DNA of 64,000 bases from Bryopsis sp. KO-2023 (Eukaryota > Chlorophyta > Ulvophyceae > Bryopsidales > Bryopsidaceae). The DNA lies in assembly GCA_030272585.1 (NCBI GenBank), contig BSYQ01000004.1:6448001-6512000 (forward strand), written 5' to 3'. The notes beneath the pieces were generated by a model. The model ran no database searches. It was not told the DNA's origin and worked only from the letters and a program-made list of their open reading frames with translations. How positions within the stretch are numbered: position 1 is the stretch's first letter; every line of letters starts with the position of its first letter. The translations under genes were made by a program, and so were the position numbers. Of the stretch, positions 22,301 to 30,572 are shown one piece after another.

Positions 22301-23220
22301 GTTTCTACTCCAGTCTTTGATTCATCCTCTGGCCTAATCACCACCATGATGATGTGTTTGATTTCCCCTTTTTCTATCTGTCTTTTGATTCTGCCACTAG
22401 AACAAAAGGAAAGTTCTGTAGCTCCAGTGGGTTTGAGCTGATATTCAGGCATCACTGAGAGTGGTAATTTTACACTCTTTCTACCCTTGTTGACTGTGAT
22501 TATTCCTGACTTAAAATCCACTTTGGGATTGTAGTGTATAAGCCAGGGTAATCCCAGCAGGATTGGGTGATTACTGTCTGGAAAGACATCAGCATCAAAT
22601 GAAAGCTGGATCTTTCCACAGACAAATGGGATGCCAAAACATCTCCCCACTGATTTCCTTTCTGTACCATCTAGAAACTTAACAGGAGTTTCTTGTGGTT
22701 TGTATTGCAGTCCCAGTTCCTTGACTGCATCCATGCTAATATAATTAGCAGTGGATCCTGTATCAATGTATGCTGTAGCTTTCTTTGCACCAATAAATCC
22801 TGCCAGTTCATATCCTCTATATGCTGCTGTAGCCTGAGCTACTGCAGTCTGAACTGGTTCCTTTCCCTCAACATTTCCTTCCACTCTAGTGGGTAAACTC
22901 ACAGTGGCCTCTGTTTGTTTATCCACTCTCTTTTGAGACTGCTTTTTCTTTTGAATTAACACTCCTGGAGTGACCCCATCCAGTGTGTCTGCTTCCTGTT
23001 CTGTTGCAATAGGGGCTGCAACCACAGGTGTCTCTTGAACACCATCATTTAGTGAGGCTGGTGTTTTTGTAGTGGGTTCTTTAATTTCAATATTCCCTGG
23101 AGGCTTAGCTGACCCAACACTAGCCTCCTCTTTTAGTTTCCCTTCTTCAGGGCTTTCTGAGCTTGGGACAGTTTGGGACACTGTCTCACCCCATGCTCTG
23201 TGCTTCCACATAGAAAACAC
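19351..23220 (-). CDS. pol: Gypsy pol: protease, RT, RNase H, integrase, chromodomain
   Basis: This ORF (1289 codons from the first ATG, but normally reached by frameshift from gag at 23136-23142) encodes the replication enzymes. Protease has DTGS at ORF residues 153-156. RT has KIDL (Asp457) and FIDD (519-522), the common Gypsy variant of YxDD. RNase H shows ISDAS (Asp668), YERELL (Glu708), FTDHQ (Asp736) and VADALS (Asp781). Integrase has an HHCC finger (His869, His876, Cys906, Cys909) and a DDE triad Asp939, Asp999, Glu1035 with 35 residues between the last two. A GPY/F-like module (RYIGPFV) precedes a C-terminal chromodomain (about 1225-1285, with FLVVWKGY and EATWEPQDNL) that in related elements steers integration to chromatin. 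All catalytic residues are present. Pol is in the -1 frame relative to gag. Confidence 0.96.
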   Translation of the reverse strand: MFSMWKHRAWGETVSQTVPSSESPEEGKLKEEASVGSAKPPGNIEIKEPTTKTPASLNDGVQETPVVAAPIATEQEADTLDGVTPGVLIQKKKQSQKRVDKQTEATVSLPTRVEGNVEGKEPVQTAVAQATAAYRGYELAGFIGAKKATAYIDTGSTANYISMDAVKELGLQYKPQETPVKFLDGTERKSVGRCFGIPFVCGKIQLSFDADVFPDSNHPILLGLPWLIHYNPKVDFKSGIITVNKGRKSVKLPLSVMPEYQLKPTGATELSFCSSGRIKRQIEKGEIKHIIMVVIRPEDESKTGVETIPEQREGDDLQEILQEDMDPRIKEVLTQYRKVFAKDLPKGVPPIRLGHEFRIDLEEGTEPMYRPLYKLSPLELDEVKRQLDYLLEMDFIEPSQSPFGAPILFVPKKDGGLRMCLDYRWLNKKTIKNRYPLPLPEEMIDRVHGAKYFTKIDLRSGYWQMPLREEDRPKTAFRSRFGHYQFKVLSFGLTNAPAQYMNMVNDIFKDMLDIFVLIFIDDLLIYSKSISEHVEHLAAVLARLQKYSLFAKATKSEICVKETDFCGFWLSEKGISAMDVKVKAIRDWKPLKTVTDVRSFLGMVSFYRRFIPDFAKIAGPLHDLTKKDVMWEWGSAQEQAFQSLKTALMGKPVLIHPNPVKDYTVISDASGEATGGVLCQDHGSGLQPIAFCSRRLSKSEQNYSVYERELLGIAYCLMQWRHYLEGCPGEVTVFTDHQPLTNFMDQKMMSRPQARWLRAGHFLSIKPKIQYIQGKMNLVADALSRSLPAEQELKVVSSLQPSMEEITLWEQATLADVEIKDIYTQILDGERIPGYGINESGLLIYQTQDGLMKLWVPQELRMKVLTEGHDNQISGHLGIERTLELMSRKYYWNEMKKDVQEYVRTCEVCQQMKPELRAQKGLLQPIPVADKKWDQITTDLVTDLPPVDGFDSIAVFVDRLTKMVKFIPCSKTIDAPGYARIFFDHIFRNHGIPSVIISDRDTRFASKFWQELMRCVGTKVRMSTAFHPQTDGQSEVSIRTLENFLRPYVEEHPETWMQGLGMAEFAANNAVHTSTGYSPFYLMYGVHPQLPGDLLAGKAQAEAESVQEMISHMQKVINDAKDRYKTAQEKMRQQANKKRRDVQFQVGEKVLLSTKTLNLSVLKHIPVKIRRRYIGPFVIAAAVGSVAYRLVLPDGWKLHPVFHVSKLRKLQESAKFPREVMAPPAELDSEGEEEFEVEAVVRHKFSGRKRRFLVVWKGYPLSEATWEPQDNLLNASEILADYKRRAGIR
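23100..23142 (-). promoter_or_regulatory. -1 ribosomal frameshift signal between gag and pol
   Basis: On the minus strand the gag frame ends G-GGA-AAC-TAA. GGGAAAC (23142-23136) is a canonical X XXY YYZ slippery heptamer in the correct frame, ending at the base before the gag stop. An 8-nt spacer that contains the stop (23135-23128) leads to a stem-loop: GAGGCTAG (23127-23120) pairs with CTAAGCCTC (23108-23100), 8 bp with one bulged A and an 11-nt loop. The pol frame is exactly -1 and continues without a stop. The same heptamer is used by the mammalian gene PEG10. Heptamer, spacing and structure together make this convincing; efficiency is unknown. Confidence 0.88.
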
Positions 23221-25379
23221 TTGAAGGATCCTCCCCTTGAGGGCCTAGATCCCATCTGACCTCTCTGCTGCACAGCCTTAACTGAATTTGCTGCAGGAGG
23301 CAGTTGTGATGTTGCAGCAGACATCATTGCTGACATCTGTGTATTTCTCTGTCCAAATCTTCCCCTCCCTCTACCTCTGCCTCTAAAACTGCTAGTAGTG
23401 CCACCTCTACTGCCTATAGTTGCAGAGAGTCTTTGGACTGTGAGGATGGCCTTATCCAGATCCCCATCACACAGGGTCATAACCTGTGCTTGCATATTCC
23501 TATCTGCTAGCCCATCCACAAAGGCAGCATACCTTTCTTCTTGAGGTAGATTAGGGAGTCTAAACATCAGCTTTCTGAAGAGTCTGATGTAGCCTAAGGC
23601 AGTTCCAGTCTGCCTTAGAGTTCTTAATTGTTTTCTGGCAGTCTCTATTAGGGAGACTGGCTCAAAAACATTCCTTAGTTCTTGAGTGAACTCTTGCCAG
23701 CTAGCATACTCTGCTTTTTCCTGATTCATGATCTGTATATCCATCAGGTTTAACCAGCTAAGTGCATCTCCCTGGAGATGTGACTGAAAACAGGATAACC
23801 AGTCTCTCTCTAAGATGTGTTGATTCTGCAACCATCTCTTCATTCCTAGTATCCATTCTGTTGCAGACATCCTTTCATCTCCTGTGAATTTCTCTGGGGG
23901 AGTGAGCTTAATCTGTTTGCTGTAAGGTCTATCAGGACCTTGTCCTGAACCTCCTGATGTGCCACTAGGATCTCTATCAGGTGGTCCTCCTCCTGGGGGA
24001 CCTCCTCCATCACCTCCACCACCATCACCACCATTCCCTGGCCCTGGATGTCCAGAACCAGATGCTCTAGGCATGCCTGGTCTGTCTGGGCCATTTGGTC
24101 CATTTGATCCATTTGGATCCCCTGGATTTCCTCCAGGTGCACCACCACTGGGTGCTCTTTGACTTGTTAACTGTTCAAAGGGATTTGGTGGTCTAATTCC
24201 CATTCCTGATGGTGCTGGGGTAGTACCTACAGTAAAGGTAACTGGAGGTGCTATAGTTACTGCTGGTGGTTGCAGTATAGGGGGTGGTAAACCCATGGAC
24301 AGTTGTTGTCCTGAAGTGAGGTCTATTAGACCTAAAGAAGAGGGTCCTGGAGGTACTGCTCCAGTACTTGTGGCAGGTATAACTTGCTGTACTGGTGGCT
24401 GACCAGATGTTGGGATATCCTGAGTTTGTCCCTCAGTTTCTTCTTCCTCTGTATTCTGTACTGTTTGTGTTGCTTGCATCATATGCACTTGCATCACTTG
24501 TGGAGGAATAGGTGCTCTCAGAATTCCATCCTTCATCCAGCCATCAACTGCTTTCTGATATTCTGGATCAGTTAAAGCCCATCTAGTCTCTTCTAGATCT
24601 GCTTTCTGTCCTTCAGCATTGTTATACTTGTCCTCAATAGCTGTGGTGGTTTCATCCACTGCTGTAGCTACCATTTTCTGAATGACTGCAGGATAGGAGT
24701 CCAATTCTCCTTGCAGTATGCTAGTCATTGTGTTTGTCATACTCTCCCTCTCTTCCATCAGCTGTTTTTGCATTCTTTGCATGTGCTGAGACACTTCATA
24801 TAGTTGGGCATTAATATCTTCCTGCTGTTTCTTTTGAACCAACATCAGTTGCTCCTGTAGAGCTAACTGCTTCTTCTGGAATAGTTCCAGCTCTGTTTGG
24901 TTCTTATTTTTCCACTGAGCCATGCCTACAGCATGTTCTTTTCCTGTGCTTCTCAACTGTTCACCAAGATCCTTCAGTTGAGTGTTTGTATTTGCAGTGA
25001 GGCTTTGATAAAAGTCCTTTGCATGTAGCTCCTGAGTCTGCTGTAGTTTTCGACTCTGTTCTTCCAGACTGTGCACTAAGGCTGACTGCAACTCTTCCTT
25101 TAGAGTTGACTGTTGTAGCTCTGTTTGCTCTCTGTGTGTATAGAGTTCAACCTGGACTTGTTGAACCTGACTCTGCATGGAGGTCAATGATTGCTGGAGG
25201 TGGTTGGTTACTGTTCCACCCCAGACCTCAATCTGTCTTTGCATTTCAGTGTGATCAGAACCATTGATCTGTATATTCTGAATTTGCTGGTGCACCATTG
25301 GTTGCACTTCTGACCCTTCCATGACTTCGTCGCTTATCGCGACCATGTCGCTTTCCGTAACGACCGGAACCAGAGCCAT
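23133..25379 (-). CDS. gag: Gypsy gag (nucleocapsid polyprotein)
   Basis: This ORF encodes the structural protein forming the cytoplasmic particle that holds the RNA. The start is placed at the ATG at 25379 (MALVPVV); the frame is open 12 codons further to a TTG only. Length is 748 residues. The N-terminal ~260 residues are Gln/Glu-rich and likely coiled coil (repeated LQQ, QVQ, KLQQTQEL). A Thr/Pro/Gly-rich linker follows (GPNGPDRPG, GGDGGGGDGGGPPGGGPP). Then comes a retrotransposon gag capsid domain (SWLNLMD, WQEFTQELRNVFEP, RKQLRTLRQTG, FRKLMFRLPNLPQEER). An Arg/Gly stretch (FRGRGRGRGRFG) precedes a CCHC knuckle CFLCGSTEHGVRQC (CX2CX4HX4C) close to the C-terminus. The stop TAA follows the slippery site directly. 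Confidence 0.94.
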   Translation of the reverse strand: MALVPVVTESDMVAISDEVMEGSEVQPMVHQQIQNIQINGSDHTEMQRQIEVWGGTVTNHLQQSLTSMQSQVQQVQVELYTHREQTELQQSTLKEELQSALVHSLEEQSRKLQQTQELHAKDFYQSLTANTNTQLKDLGEQLRSTGKEHAVGMAQWKNKNQTELELFQKKQLALQEQLMLVQKKQQEDINAQLYEVSQHMQRMQKQLMEERESMTNTMTSILQGELDSYPAVIQKMVATAVDETTTAIEDKYNNAEGQKADLEETRWALTDPEYQKAVDGWMKDGILRAPIPPQVMQVHMMQATQTVQNTEEEETEGQTQDIPTSGQPPVQQVIPATSTGAVPPGPSSLGLIDLTSGQQLSMGLPPPILQPPAVTIAPPVTFTVGTTPAPSGMGIRPPNPFEQLTSQRAPSGGAPGGNPGDPNGSNGPNGPDRPGMPRASGSGHPGPGNGGDGGGGDGGGPPGGGPPDRDPSGTSGGSGQGPDRPYSKQIKLTPPEKFTGDERMSATEWILGMKRWLQNQHILERDWLSCFQSHLQGDALSWLNLMDIQIMNQEKAEYASWQEFTQELRNVFEPVSLIETARKQLRTLRQTGTALGYIRLFRKLMFRLPNLPQEERYAAFVDGLADRNMQAQVMTLCDGDLDKAILTVQRLSATIGSRGGTTSSFRGRGRGRGRFGQRNTQMSAMMSAATSQLPPAANSVKAVQQRGQMGSRPSRGGSFKCFLCGSTEHGVRQCPKLSQAQKALKKGN

Positions 25380-25830
25380 TCTGGTCGCTTGACTTTCAGT
25401 TGACTTTCCAGGCAACGGTTACTGTCAACTGTAGACCGTTGACTTTCGCGCCACGACCTGTCCTTGCCGAACTGTGAACGGATAACCCACGTGCCCTTGC
25501 CGTGAGAGTTACTATACGTAATACTACTATACCCCTTCACGTCCGACTCTAACCCTTCGAACCTGAGTACTACAGTTCGCTGACAGCGACGCAGGTTACA
25601 GGGTAACCTTTTTCCCAAACGTCCTGTCACACGACTGAACGTTGGCACCCTCTTTTCTCTCTTTTTATGGGTGTGATTCTTTTCCAACGTTGCTACCACA
25701 CGTTTTCCTTTTTTCCCGTTCACTGCGTTTGCCTTTTTCCGTTTTCCCACGACCTTACGACTGGCGTTAAGCGCCTCGAACAAACCTGCTGGTCAAACCA
25801 GCGGAGAGCTCCAGTCCAGTCGGTTCCTTC

Positions 25831-25844
25831 GGGCTCCGAAACCA
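25831..25844 (-). other. Candidate primer-binding site
   Basis: Minus strand TGGTTTCGGAGCCC four bases inside the 5' LTR. A leading TGG is expected for pairing with a tRNA 3' CCA end. The tRNA species cannot be named from the window. Confidence 0.5.
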
Positions 25845-25848
25845 AAAA

Positions 25849-26361
25849 TGTTATCGCTCGGGAGGACTGACGTCCGCGAGCGACGTCTCCTATCTCGGGA
25901 AAGAGTGAGGCGGCGGCGGAACGGTCACACAAAATCGCACGGGTCACAGACTCGGGGTCACACAAACAGATCACTGAAAAGCAAGGTTACATCAAGCGTC
26001 CCATCCTTTAACTCCCAGTTCGACTTTCCCGAGGGTGACTAACCACCCGTAACACTCCCACTACCCTGATTCACAGCCGCCAGTTCTACTCCTGACTCAC
26101 TCACACACTCACACACAGGCCCAGACCAAAGCACGTTCCCACTCAGACTCGAACCCAGGATCTCAGTGTCGCAAGTCCTAATCTGGTTGATCGAACCACT
26201 GTCTTGACTCTGTGCTCTTACGGTGGTTTCCTCGCTGTAGTTCGGTAGTACCTCCTTGGGAGGATGCTGTCATTCACCGGGGATGCATCTGACGCTTCAC
26301 AGACGTCAGATGCATGACGCTTTTGACGTCTGACGTCCCTGGACGTCAGCAGCTGGTATCA
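25849..26361 (-). repeat. LTR (5' LTR in element orientation)
   Basis: 513 bp, same sequence as 18582-19094, followed on its plus-strand right by the TTTGC target duplication. It should contain the element's promoter. No TATA box was identified with confidence. Confidence 0.95.
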
Positions 26362-26929
26362 TTTGCCCCCGGGTGTACCTTGGCAACACCCCATAAGTAT
26401 GAAGCCCTACCGAGAGGTGCAGGGCCCTCTTGAGGGCCCTGCCCCCCCCATACAAACCACGGCCTCGCCAAACCCCTAGAACCCCGCAAGGTACACCAGA
26501 CCACTAAAGGCGCACCACAACGGTGCACCCCGTTTGTGGCCTAGGACACTAGAGCGCTGGGTCTTGGGGACATGTCCTTGCGTAGCCAGGAAGAGCTGGC
26601 CCAATCCTATAGCTTGCAGAATGGCGATCGCGCCTACGAAAGATCGTGACAGCGAGCATGATCAATGGTGAGACTTACGAGGCATGTGGAAACGCCATTC
26701 CGCAATCGGTACCTTGCCCGGGAAAACTGAATCCGTGGTCCACATGGACGAAGGGAATCCTTCGGACGTGGCTTATCTTCCAACTGAAGAATACACACAA
26801 TGCAAACACAAATTGTTCTTTTAGCGATCATTCTTGTTTGCCTGAGTGACCTTATCCGTAGGGGTCCTTTAGCGTCATCCTTTTTGCCGCCAATTCCTCT
26901 TCCAAGCATGACAGTATCCTTCTTCTCGA

Positions 26930-29838
26930 GCTGGGGTGAGGCTCTGTAGCCTTTGTCTTGGATGCGAACGACCCCTGGAATCGATTCCTAGGAACCCGAG
27001 GGCTGACCGAAGGAGGTGAGGCTCTGTAGCCCTTTGTGTCGAATGTGAGCGACCCCTGGAATCGATTCCTAGGAACCTTAGGGCTGACTGAAGAATGTGA
27101 GGCATTGTAGCCTTTCGTGTCGAATGTGAACGACCCCTGAAATCAATTAGCAGGAACCCTAGGGCTGACTGAAGGAGGTGAGGCTCTGTAGCCTTTTGTG
27201 TCGAATGTGAGCGACCCCTGGAATCGGTTTCCAGGAACCTTAGAACTGACTGACGGAGGTGAGGCTCTGTAGCTTTTGTGTCGAATGTGAACGACCCCTG
27301 AAATCGATTCCTAGGAGCCTGAGGGCTGACTGAAGGAGGTGAGGCTCTGTAGCCTTTTGTGTCAAATGTGAACGACCCCTAGAATCGATTCCTAGGAACC
27401 TTAGGGCTGACTGAAGGAGGTGAGGCTCTGTATCCTTTTGTGTCGAATGCGAGCGACCCCTGGAATCGGTTTCCAGGAACCTTAAGACTGACTGAAAGAG
27501 GTGAGGCTCTGTAGCCTTTTGTGTCGAATTTGACCGACCCCGGGAATCGGTTTTCAGGAACCTTAAGACTGACTGCAGGAGGTGAGGCTCTGTAGCCTTT
27601 GCTGTCGAATGTGAACGACCCCTGGAATCGATTCCTAGGAACCTTAAGACTGACGGAAGGAGGTGAGGCTCTATGGCCTTTTCTGTCGAATTTGAACGAC
27701 CCTTGGAATCGATTCCTAGGAACCTTAAGACTGACGGAAGGAGGTGAGGCTCTATGGCCTTTTCTGTCGAATTTGAACGACCCCTGGAATCGGTTTCCAG
27801 GGACCTTAAGACTGACTGAAGGAGGTGAGGCTCTGTAGCCTTTTGTGTCGAATTTGAACGACCCCTGGAATCGGTTTTCAGGAACCTTAAGACTGACTGC
27901 AGGAGGTGAGGCTCTGTAGCCTTTTGTGTCGAATGTGAATGACCCCTGGAATCGATTCCTAGGAACCTTAAGACGGACGGAAGGAGGTGAGGCTCTATGG
28001 CCTTTTCTGTCGAATTTGACCGACCCCTGGAATCGGTTTCCAAGGACCTTAAGACTGACTGAAGGAGGTGAGGCTCTGTAGCCTTTTGTGTCGAATGTGA
28101 GCGACCCCTGGAATCGATTCCTAGGACCCTTAAGACTGACTGAAGGAGGTGAGGCTCTATGGCCTTTTCTGTCGAAATTGAACGACCCCTGGAATCGATT
28201 CCTAGGAACCTTAAGACTGACGGAAGGAGGTGAGGCTCTATGGCCTTTGCTGTCGAATTTGAACGACCCCTGGAATCGGTTTCCAGGGACCTTAAGACTG
28301 ACTGAAGGAGGTGAGGCTCTGTAGCCTTTTGTGTCGAATGTGAGCGACCCCTGGAATCGGTTTCCAGGGACCTTAAGACTGACTGAAAGAGGTGAGGCTC
28401 TGTAGCCTTTTGTGTCGAATGTGAGCGACCCCTGGATCGATTCCTAGGAACCTGAGGGCTGACTGAAAGAGGTGAGGCTCTGTAGCCTTTTGTGTCGAAT
28501 GTGAGCGACCCCTGGATCGATTCCTAGGAACCTGAGGGCTGACAGAAGGAGGTGAGGCTCTGTCGCTTTTTGTATCAAATGTAAACGACCCCTAGAATCG
28601 ATTCCTAGGAACCTTAAGACTGACTGAAGGAGGTGAGGCCCTGTAGCCTTTTGTGTCGAATGTGAATGACCCCTGGAAGCGATTCCTAGGAACCTTAAGA
28701 CTGACGGAAGGAGGTGAGGCCCTGTGGCCTTTTGTGTCGAATGTGAATGACCCCTGGAATCGATTCCTAGGAACCTTAAGACTGACTGAAGGAGGTGAGG
28801 CTCTGTAGCCTTTTGTGTCGAATTTGAACGACCCCTGGAATCGGTTTTCAGGAACCTTAAGACTGACTGCAGGAGGTGAGGCTCCGTAGCCTTTTGTGTT
28901 GAATGTGAATGACCCCTGGAATCGATTCCTAGGAACCTTAAGACTGACGGAAGGAGGTGAGGCTCTATGGCCTTTGCTGTCGAATTTGAACGACCCCTGG
29001 AATCGGTTTCCAGGGACCTTAAGACTGACTGAAGGAGGTGAGGCTCCGTAGCCTTTTGTGTCGAATGTGAATGACCCCTGGAATCGATTCCTAGGAACCT
29101 TAAGACTGACTGCAGGAGGTGAGGCTCCGTAGCCTTTTGTGTCGAATGTGAATGACCCCTGGAATCGATTCCTAGGAACCTTAAGACTGACGGAAGGAGG
29201 TGAGGCTCTATGGCCTTTGCTGTCGAATGTGAACGACCCCTGGAATCGATTCCTAGGAACCTTAAGACTGACGGAAGGAGGTGAGGCTCTATGGCCTTTT
29301 CTGTCGAATTTGAACGACCCCTGGAATCGATTCCTAGGAACCTTAAGACTGACGGAAGGAGGTGAGGCTCTATGGCCTTTGCTGTCGAATGTGAACGACC
29401 CCTGGAATCGATTCCTAGGAACCTTAAGACTGACGGAAGGAGGTGAGGCTCTATGGCCTTTTCTGTCGAATTTGAACGACCCCTGGAATCGATTCCTAGG
29501 AACCTTAAGACTGACGGAAGGAGGTGAGGCTCTATGGCCTTTTCTGTCGAATTTGAACGACCCCTGGAATCGGTTTCCAGGGACCTTAAGACTGACTGAA
29601 GGAGGTGAGGCTCTGTAGCCTTTTGTGTCGAATTTGAACGACCCCTGGAATCGGTTTTCAGGAACCTTAAGACTGACTGCAGGAGGTGAGGCTCCGTAGC
29701 CTTTTGTGTCGAATGTGAATGACCCCTGGAATCGATTCCTAGGAACCTTAAGACTGACGGAAGGAGGTGAGGCTCTATGGCCTTTGCTGTCGAATTTGAA
29801 CGACCTCTGGAATCGGTTTCCAAGGACCTTAAGATTCT
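26930..29838. repeat. 81-bp satellite array (~36 copies) inside the long repeat element
   Basis: The consensus runs from GAGGCTCTGTAGCCTTTTGT through CGACCCCTGGAATCGATTCC to GACTGAAGGAGGT, period 81 bp. Copies differ by a few bases and fall into variant classes (GATTCCTAGG, GGTTTCCAGG, GGTTTTCAGG right arms; AGCC or GGCC before TTTT). Every variant keeps a hairpin with the constant left arm CCTGGAATC. Because 81 is a multiple of 3, long ORFs arise on both strands by geometry (267 and 459 codons on minus), so they are not evidence of protein. Higher-order runs of the same variant order suggest recent unequal exchange. Confidence 0.93.
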
Positions 29839-30572
29839 TAAGGTTCTTAAGTTAAGAACTAACCCTTCTCCTCCTGATCAAACTCGTGCTTCCCAACAGA
29901 AGCAAAAACGCGCGAACCACGTCCCTGGGGTCGCGATCCTCCTGCGATTTGGTTATTCTGAGCTTCCCGCCAAAACGGAATGTCAACAGCGAAAAGCCTA
30001 GGTTCCTCTGCCGACTCCGGCCCCTGATATCACCTCATGCGCTTGGAACCGCTCCCGCCACAATCAAAACCCCCTCGGCTCCCGCGTTCACTGCTCAAGG
30101 AGTCCGTCGATTGCCGATCCACCGCTCTGTAACGTCGCTCGTGCTTCCAGGCCGATCAAGTGGAAGCGCTGCAGCCCCGACCGAACCCCCGACGATCGTC
30201 GATCCCTCGCGCCCAAACGTCGCATCGCTCCGCTGCGTCGGAGTCCGAGGTTTTTCTTTGCTTGGACAAAGAGCGCGCCTTACCAAAAGCTGTATCGGTA
30301 CCCCCGAATCCACCTCTTTTAAACCTGGATCCCGTCGCTTCAGCTGAATGACAGAAAAGCACAAAGCGTCATTCCCCGAGATGACTCGTCACCTTAGGTA
30401 AGCGTGGGTAAAAAACAGAGGTGGATCGATCGTACGCCGTAACAACGACCGTACAATACGACCAGACGTTAGTCTGGAAGGGCCCTGTACTGAAACGAAC
30501 AAGGCATCCCTCCTGCAACGATCGTCAGTTGCGTGAACGATCCTTCAGTTTTCCAGCTCAGAGAAAGAAGCG

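Larger units (their letters stand above)
18582..26361 (-). mobile_element. Intact Ty3/Gypsy chromovirus-type LTR retrotransposon (7780 bp)
   Basis: The element is complete, with two 513-bp LTRs (18582-19094, 25849-26361), both TG...CA, and a 5-bp target duplication TTTGC at 18577-18581 and 26362-26366. Between them are gag and pol on the minus strand. Just inside the element's 5' LTR, after TTTT, the minus strand reads TGGTTTCGGAGCCC (about 25844-25831), a candidate tRNA primer site. A polypurine tract AGGGGGGAGGCAAT abuts the 3' LTR at 19095-19108. Order PR-RT-RH-IN-chromodomain places it among chromoviruses. No stop or frame break interrupts either ORF, and the LTRs look identical by eye, so insertion is recent and the copy may be active. 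It sits in the second copy of the repeat unit that begins at 17478, whose first copy shows the undisturbed target. Confidence 0.96.
18221..30476 (+). mobile_element. Repeat element, long unit, carrying a satellite array and interrupted by Gypsy
   Basis: This is a second, head-to-tail copy of the 17478 element. Its left part is 18221-18581, continued after the Gypsy insertion at 26367-26449, and its right part is 30251-30476. Where the short unit has 65 bp, this copy has about 3.8 kb: a unique stretch (26450-26930), an 81-bp tandem array (26930-29838) and a second unique stretch (29839-30250). It ends in the same hairpin CCAGAC-GTTA-GTCTGG, 96 bp before the COG8 start codon. Terminal inverted similarity is weak (AACGTTTGG near the start against CCAGACGTT near the end, one mismatch). 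No transposase, Rep/helicase, tyrosine recombinase or reverse transcriptase is visible in its own sequence, so if mobile it is non-autonomous. Class unknown. Confidence 0.6.

Noticed and set aside
27240..29823. Long minus-strand ORFs (267 and 459 codons) with 27-residue repeats
   Set aside because: They come from an 81-bp satellite whose period is a multiple of three; the plus strand is also open through parts of it. No start context, splice link or family resemblance.
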